In this document: positions 14,365 through 17,818 of the stretch, piece after piece
How positions within the stretch are numbered: the first letter of the stretch is position 1
How the letters are laid out: every line of letters starts with the position of its first letter
Assembly (NCBI GenBank): GCA_030446525.1
Contig: JAUJNC010000085.1
Span: 1 to 17,818 of the forward strand
Source: Armatimonadaceae bacterium
GTDB lineage: Bacteria; Armatimonadota; Armatimonadia; Armatimonadales; Armatimonadaceae
Direction: 5' to 3'
Length of the DNA stretch: 17,818 bases
Translations under genes and position numbers: made by a program
The notes under the pieces: model-generated
Databases searched by the model: none
What the model was told of the DNA's origin: nothing
The model's input: only the letters and a program-made list of their open reading frames with translations

Positions 14365-14403
14365 GGCATTTCGCCGAGCCAGATAATGTTGTGTGCGGTA
14401 CAT
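14365..14403 (-). pseudogene. Prepilin fragment, copy 3 (first 12-13 codons)
   Basis: From ATG 14403 the minus strand reads MYRTQHYLARRN and then loses all similarity to the other copies, before the pilin helix. A Shine-Dalgarno run (GGAGGGAGGA) precedes it, as for the other two copies. The sequence beyond the break leads directly into attC site 5 about 45 bases on. The rest of 14218-14453 holds no gene I can support. Confidence 0.7.
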
Positions 14404-14453
14404 TCTCGTGTCCTCCCTCCGGTCGCTCGTTTGCTTGTCATGCCGTTGTAGGG

Positions 14454-15194
14454 TCACAACACGAACTTCTGGGGCCAGGGTTCGTCGGGGGACACATAAA
14501 AACAATTACAAGCGCGAGGGGTAGCAACCCCACCTTACGGCAAAAGGTACCACATTTCTTAGCCCATTATCTGTTAATATCCCCAAACCTTGACCTGCTC
14601 GTCGGGTACCCCTTGCAGCGCGCCCATCGCCCCCACAACAAGATGTTCCCTTACGCCTGCTCGCGGGATAGGAGTATCTGTATCCTTTGCCGTAGCTCCG
14701 GTAGCCCTCCGTCAGATGCCGAATGCAGTGCGCGACGATGGAATTGTGTTCCGCCCGCACGCGCCTGTGTTTTTATCGCTCGGCTGCTGCTCGACCCGTG
14801 TCCGTTCTCTCAGATCAAGCTGGAACCGCCACTCGTAGTTTGTGGGTGGCCCTGGCTGCAGCGACCCATTCCGGGCAGCGATAGATATCCGCAATGGCGC
14901 CATAGGGTTTCAGCGGATCGTAGCCCTCGTACATGGGTCTGTCGCTCCGCCACCCCAGCCAGAACGGGTTGTGCGGCGGCGCTTGGCCGCTGTAGTCCTG
15001 CTGATACATTTGGATGGCCTGCCCGATCTGGCGCAGGTTCGACAGGCAGGTCGTTGCGCAAGCCTTGCGGCGGGCCATGGCGAGGCCGGGAACAGTGCAG
15101 CCAGAAGGCCGATGATCACGATGACCACCAGAATCTCGATCAGGGTGAAAGCGTTTGTGTTTCGCCGCGCCAGGTAGTATCGTGTGCGGTACAT
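14454..15194 (-). pseudogene. Prepilin-like protein, copy 2, several frameshifts
   Basis: A full-length but broken paralogue of the intact pseudopilin at 15524. It starts MYRTRYYLARRNTNAFTLIE with helix VVIVIIGLLAAL. It shifts frame near 15080 (then LSNLRQIGQAIQMYQQDY), again near 14830 (YEWRFQLDLRERT, PSDKN), near 14760 (EHNSIVAHCIRHLTEGYRS), and near 14660, and ends with DEPWPQKF before TGA 14454-14456. At least four indels are required. The Shine-Dalgarno GAAGGAGA is intact. The first 30 codons could still be made, but no usable pilin results. It is probably a tandem duplicate that decayed. Confidence 0.85.
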
Positions 15195-15230
15195 CGTTGT
15201 CTCCTTCGTTTGATCACTCGCTTGCTTTTT

Positions 15231-15506
15231 ACTTTACTTTCCGCTAAAATTGCGGCATAGCTGAACTCCATAAAGCACACCATCTACCAGCTGTTGATAT
15301 TTGTGAATCAGAGTAGCTGGTTTATGACACGAGTTCAGGCAAGTTGTCTCCTAGAAGACAATCCAGCCGGTACATCCGGAAGTTCGCGAAATACCCTTAT
15401 CAGCATGTCTCTGCTCAACATGTTAGCAACGTAATTACAGCTAATGATAGCTAATGCATATTCTACAATGCGTGTCCACGCCAATGAAATTAGCGGAAAC
15501 TAAAGT
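15231..15506 (+). mobile_element. Non-autonomous element (MITE-like), copy 2, 276 bp
   Basis: Ends ACTTTACTTTCCGCTAA (15231-15247) and TTAGCGGAAACTAAAGT (15490-15506) are inverted repeats with 16 of 17 pairs. TTT on both sides may be a target duplication. Size and ends match the element at 13798. A middle stretch (about 15378-15422 here) is roughly 60 percent identical to about 13944-13987 there by eye, so the two are old relatives rather than recent copies. It lies between the intact and the broken pilin genes. Confidence 0.8.
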
Positions 15507-15523
15507 TTTATGCGGTTGCAGGA

Positions 15524-16279
15524 TCACTGCTCGAACTTCGGCGGCCATGGCTCGTTGGGGAACACGTCGAAACGCACGGTGTTGAACGTCGAAGGGTGGG
15601 GGTCACCAGGGCCCCATGGGACCCGGTACCACTTGTCCTCGTCGCCCGCCCTCTCGTAGTCCCACAGCATGACCTGGCCTGCGGGTACGCGCTGGGCCGT
15701 CCCGTCGGCGCGGAGAACCAGGTATATGCCTTTACGCACGCCCGGCCCCATCGTGTAAGCGCCCCAAGGGCGACTCTGATAACCCTCCGTAAGATGCCGG
15801 TAGCAGTACGCCACCACCGAGTTTGGCTCGTGCCGCACGCGCTTGTGGTTCTTGTCGCTTGGCGGGGCATCCGGCTGATCCTTCTCCTTCGGGTCTATCG
15901 CGTGTCTCAGGTCGAATCGGATCCGCCACTGGTAGCCCGGACCGGATTGTTCCGGGCAGCGCAGGACGTCCGCGGTGGCGCCGTTTGCCTTTAGCTGGTT
16001 TTCACCTTTGCCGGTAGCCCCACTGTTGTGATTCACATGCCGCAGTGGTTCGTCCAGCGGCATCCTTCCGTTGTAGTCCTGCTGATACATCAGAAGTGCC
16101 TGCCCGATCTGGCGCAGGTTCGACAGACAGACTGTTTCGTTGACCTTGCGGCGGGCCACGGCGAAGACCGGCAAGAGGAGCGCCGTCAGCAGGCCGATGA
16201 TCACGATGACCACCAGGATCTCGATAAGGGTGAAAGCGTTTGTGTTTCGCCGCGCGGGGTAGTGTTGTCTGCGGTACAT
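15524..16279 (-). CDS. Prepilin-like protein with type IV pilin N-terminal methylation motif (intact copy)
   Basis: A 251-residue pseudopilin. The cleavage site is A15-F16 in TNAFTLIEILVV, with the conserved Glu at mature position 5 (E20) and a hydrophobic helix to about residue 38. A prepilin peptidase would cut and methylate it, and the mature protein would be assembled by a type IV pilus or type II secretion machine not seen here. After the helix comes C-LSNLRQIGQALLMYQQDYNGRMP (residues about 50-75), the pattern of the long pseudopilins abundant in Armatimonadota and Planctomycetes. The C-terminal domain ends in FPNEPWPPKF. AAGGA precedes ATG 16279. It lies 33 bases after the HAAS-type gene on the same strand and may share its transcript. 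Two broken copies follow. Confidence 0.92.
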   Translation of the reverse strand: MYRRQHYPARRNTNAFTLIEILVVIVIIGLLTALLLPVFAVARRKVNETVCLSNLRQIGQALLMYQQDYNGRMPLDEPLRHVNHNSGATGKGENQLKANGATADVLRCPEQSGPGYQWRIRFDLRHAIDPKEKDQPDAPPSDKNHKRVRHEPNSVVAYCYRHLTEGYQSRPWGAYTMGPGVRKGIYLVLRADGTAQRVPAGQVMLWDYERAGDEDKWYRVPWGPGDPHPSTFNTVRFDVFPNEPWPPKFEQ

Positions 16280-16312
16280 CGTTGTTTCCTTTCCGCGTTT
16301 GTTTTCGCCGGT

Positions 16313-17023
16313 TCAGCGGGCCATGCGCAAAAAGCGCAGGCGGCGGTGGTGCTGAGCCAGGGACGCACTGAGCAGGGTCGACAGGCAGCCCACCGGCAGC
16401 CAGAAGAGGAGCTGGAAGAGGGCGAAGTACAGCCCTTCCCGGCTGGGCAGCATCAGAAGGCCTGTGGCAACGGTGTGCGGGATGAGTAGAGAAAGGGCGC
16501 TGTAAACGGCGCGCGCGGATCGCGCGGGCACGGTGGTCCCGGTGAGGCAGCCCGCGACGATCGGCGAGAGTACGGCGAGCACGACGAGGAAAGGATACGC
16601 GGTGCCCCAGCCGGGCAGGAGGGCGTACGCCTCCACCAGCAGCAGGTTCAGTACGGCGACCGCGCCGAACCAGGCGAAGGCGCGCAGGGTGGCGGTTCCC
16701 GCGAAGCGCGAAACGGGACCGTGCGGCCTGCCCTGGAGCCACGCGTCCACGAAGGTCTGCCCGATCTGCCAGGGCTCACCGTATTCGCGCAGCGCCGCTT
16801 CGGTCGCCGCGTCCGGCCCGAGGCCCGCTTCCCGGTACTCGTCGGCGAGCGCCAGGAGATGCCCTTCGGACTCCGCCCGCAGGCCGCTGCGCTCGGGGTA
16901 GGGGACGATCCCGACCAGCGGCGCGCAGAGGTGGTCCAGGTAGTCCTCGATCCGCTCCTGCTGGCGCGCCACGTCCGTCCGAGAGCCGCCGCCGACGAGC
17001 TTCAGGTTATGCCGGCTGTTCAT
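16313..17023 (-). CDS. HAAS-domain membrane protein, partner of PadR regulator
   Basis: A 236-residue protein. The N-terminal half (about 20-95) is a charged helical domain with ERIEDYLDHL, EYREAGLGPDAATEAALREYGEP and IGQTFVD, like the HAAS/permease-prefix domain that is typically encoded beside PadR regulators. Four hydrophobic segments follow (about 113-132, 142-160, 172-192, 199-222). It overlaps the padR 3' end by 17 bases, so the two are translationally coupled. In such pairs the PadR protein controls the membrane protein's expression; the physiological role is unknown. No ABC-type permease signature is seen, so it is not itself a FtsX-like permease. Confidence 0.8.
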   Translation of the reverse strand: MNSRHNLKLVGGGSRTDVARQQERIEDYLDHLCAPLVGIVPYPERSGLRAESEGHLLALADEYREAGLGPDAATEAALREYGEPWQIGQTFVDAWLQGRPHGPVSRFAGTATLRAFAWFGAVAVLNLLLVEAYALLPGWGTAYPFLVVLAVLSPIVAGCLTGTTVPARSARAVYSALSLLIPHTVATGLLMLPSREGLYFALFQLLFWLPVGCLSTLLSASLAQHHRRLRFLRMAR

Positions 17024-17354
17024 CGGGCCTCGCTCCTATCACGCTGTTGATGGCCAGAGAGAACTTGCTCCAGGCCTGCATCCGCCGATCCAGCTCGGCC
17101 CTTCCCGCGTCGGTGATGGTGTACACCTTGCGCGGCCGTTCGCCCTCCTCGTGCTCCCACGCGCCGGCGATCAGCCCGTCGCGCTCCAGGGCGTGCAGGA
17201 CGGGGTACAGCGTGCCCTGCTTGAACTTCAGGGCGTCGTTGCTGCGCCGGTTGACGTCGCGCGCGATGGCGTAGCCGTGCCGCGGGCCGTCTTTCAGGAC
17301 CGCCAGCACCAGGGTGGGCGTGCTGCCGCGCAGGAGCTCCCGCTCGTCGTACAA
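17007..17354 (-). CDS. PadR-family transcriptional regulator
   Basis: A 115-residue winged-helix repressor. LLRGSTPTLVLAVLKDGPRHGYAIARDVNRRS is the PadR N-terminus, FKQGTLYPVLHALERDGLI the recognition helix, and GERPRKVYTITDAGRAELDRR the wing, followed by a short dimerisation helix. I place the start at TTG 17354 because the perfect Shine-Dalgarno AAGGAGG lies 8 bases upstream and the product begins LYDERELLRG, the usual family start. An in-frame ATG at 17450 lies upstream of the promoter and inside a hairpin. Its promoter overlaps a palindrome, suggesting autorepression. It is the first gene of an operon with the HAAS protein. Confidence 0.9.
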   Translation of the reverse strand: MYDERELLRGSTPTLVLAVLKDGPRHGYAIARDVNRRSNDALKFKQGTLYPVLHALERDGLIAGAWEHEEGERPRKVYTITDAGRAELDRRMQAWSKFSLAINSVIGARPDEQPA

Positions 17355-17387
17355 AACTTTGCCCTCCTTACGAATGTGTTGCTGACG

Positions 17388-17416
17388 ATAATACTCTACG
17401 TGACAACATATGTCAA
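17388..17416 (-). promoter_or_regulatory. Promoter of padR operon
   Basis: On the minus strand: TTGACA (17416-17411, full consensus), 17-base spacer, TATTAT (17393-17388). Initiation near 17381 leaves a leader of about 27 bases carrying AAGGAGG before TTG 17354. Confidence 0.82.
17401..17415. promoter_or_regulatory. Palindromic operator overlapping the -35 box, probable PadR site
   Basis: TGACAACATATGTCA is an inverted repeat (TGACA-N5-TGTCA, with an ACATATGT core). It covers the -35 hexamer and the start of the spacer. PadR proteins are known to bind such ATGT/ACAT palindromes at their own promoters; binding here is inferred. Confidence 0.65.
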
Positions 17417-17431
17417 GAGGCTGACGAAAAG

Positions 17432-17459
17432 AGCCCCGGCTTTTTTCCAAGCCGGGGCT
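17432..17459 (-). terminator. Second hairpin downstream of the PEP-CTERM gene
   Basis: An 11-base stem, AGCCCCGGCTT at 17432-17442 and its complement at 17449-17459, has a 6-base loop. On the minus strand it is followed by CTTTT. It lies 16 bases before the padR -35 box and may back up the stronger terminator. Confidence 0.6.
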
Positions 17460-17498
17460 TCCGAACCAACGTGAAGTGCGCGATGGGGCGAGAACAAA

Positions 17499-17538
17499 AA
17501 ACCGGGAAAGGGCGCCATGCGGCGCCCTTTCCCGGTTT
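17499..17538 (-). terminator. Rho-independent terminator of the PEP-CTERM gene
   Basis: A perfect 18-base stem, AAACCGGGAAAGGGCGCC at 17499-17516 and its complement at 17521-17538, has a 4-base loop. On the minus strand a T-rich run (TTTTTTGTTCT) covers the stem end and beyond. It starts 20 bases after the stop at 17558. Confidence 0.88.
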
Positions 17539-17557
17539 ACGTAGGCAGAACGACCTG

Positions 17558-17818
17558 TTAGCGCCGGCGGCGTGCCAGACCGAGCAGGGGCAGCGCGGCA
17601 CCCGCCATCAGGGCGACGGTCCCAGGCTCGGGGATGAGTTGCCCGCGAATCTCACCACCCGGGAACTGCGTGGTGTGGATGTTGACGTAAGTATTGCCGC
17701 TCCGGAAGGCGTTGACCGCGTCGGCAAAGGTATTGATGCCTGCTTCCGGTCGAGCAATCAAATTCGCCGCCGTCTCGTGGACGCCGCCAAGAAGCGCGAC
17801 AAGACCTTTCGGCTCAAG
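17558..17818 (-). CDS. PEP-CTERM-anchored protein with CHRD-like domain, 5' end outside window
   Basis: Only the last 86 codons are present and the frame is open to the right edge. The segment GNTYVNIHTTQFPGGEIRGQL resembles the C-terminal end of CHRD (chordin-type) domains. It is followed by IPEPGTVALMAGAALPLLGLARRRR, a full PEP-CTERM sorting signal with Pro-Glu-Pro motif, hydrophobic helix and Arg tail. Such proteins are exported, processed by an exosortase and released or anchored at the cell surface. No exosortase gene is in the window. An internal TTG (17761) could look like a start, but the domain continues upstream of it. Confidence 0.88.
   Translation of the reverse strand, partial: LEPKGLVALLGGVHETAANLIARPEAGINTFADAVNAFRSGNTYVNIHTTQFPGGEIRGQLIPEPGTVALMAGAALPLLGLARRRR

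Noticed and set aside
8971..14453. Search for intI, attI or a cassette promoter
   Set aside because: No tyrosine recombinase boxes are found in any frame and no attI-like region is recognisable left of cassette 1. An integrase may lie elsewhere in the genome, but none is claimed here.
14391..15260. 289-codon plus-strand open frame
   Set aside because: It is antisense to the decayed pilin copy 2, whose pilin motifs are readable on the minus strand in pieces.
1..17818. CRISPR arrays, tRNA or rRNA genes
   Set aside because: I saw no regularly spaced direct repeats, no cloverleaf-like segments with the T-loop GTTCRANNC pattern in context, and no rRNA-like sequence.

Overview
The window is GC-rich, densely packed bacterial DNA. 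The futalosine-type menaquinone genes, the PEP-CTERM surface protein and the long pseudopilins with a conserved C-LSNLRQIGQA-MYQQDY block after the pilin helix together suggest an Armatimonadota-like organism, probably a metagenome assembly. This placement is inference from gene content, not from a marker gene. Several genes carry frameshifts or G/C-biased substitutions that may be consensus errors, so 'pseudogene' is provisional for some of them. Layout, left half: on the minus strand fabI (type II fatty acid synthesis) is followed after 2 bp by a DinG-like iron-sulfur helicase that runs off the left edge. A good divergent promoter pair (2102-2130 minus, 2280-2308 plus) separates them from a plus-strand run of overlapping genes: UbiD-type decarboxylase, Nudix hydrolase, UbiX flavin prenyltransferase, UbiA-type prenyltransferase, MqnA chorismate dehydratase and an SGNH hydrolase. 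UbiX makes the prenylated FMN that UbiD needs, UbiA attaches the isoprenoid tail, and MqnA makes the first dedicated intermediate, so this is a menaquinone operon. mqnA has a 145-bp inverted-repeat element in frame at its 5' end and a frameshift further in. A dicarboxylate/amino-acid:cation symporter, broken by a stop and a frameshift, ends this block. Middle (about 8991-14320): an array of five gene cassettes, all on the plus strand, each followed by an attC-like recombination site (9677, 10048, 11077, 13057, and a fifth at 14239 with its right end lost). The sites have RYYYAAC/GTTRRRY-type ends, internal arms that pair with an extra base in the left arm, and otherwise unrelated sequence. No integron integrase is visible, so this fits a CALIN (cluster of attC sites lacking an integrase) or the tail of a longer integron. 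Cargo: a multispanning membrane protein, an 85-residue orphan, a decayed SAM methyltransferase, a short-chain dehydrogenase split by an IS5-family insertion sequence, and an intact SAM methyltransferase. Two small non-autonomous elements have inserted behind the last cassette gene. Right part (14365-17818, all minus): three pseudopilin copies (one intact, one multiply frameshifted, one reduced to its first codons) and a second copy of a new ~275-bp terminal-inverted-repeat element. Upstream of them lies a PadR regulator plus HAAS-type membrane protein pair, driven by a strong promoter that overlaps a palindromic operator. A strong terminator separates these from the C-terminal end of a CHRD-like PEP-CTERM protein at the right edge.
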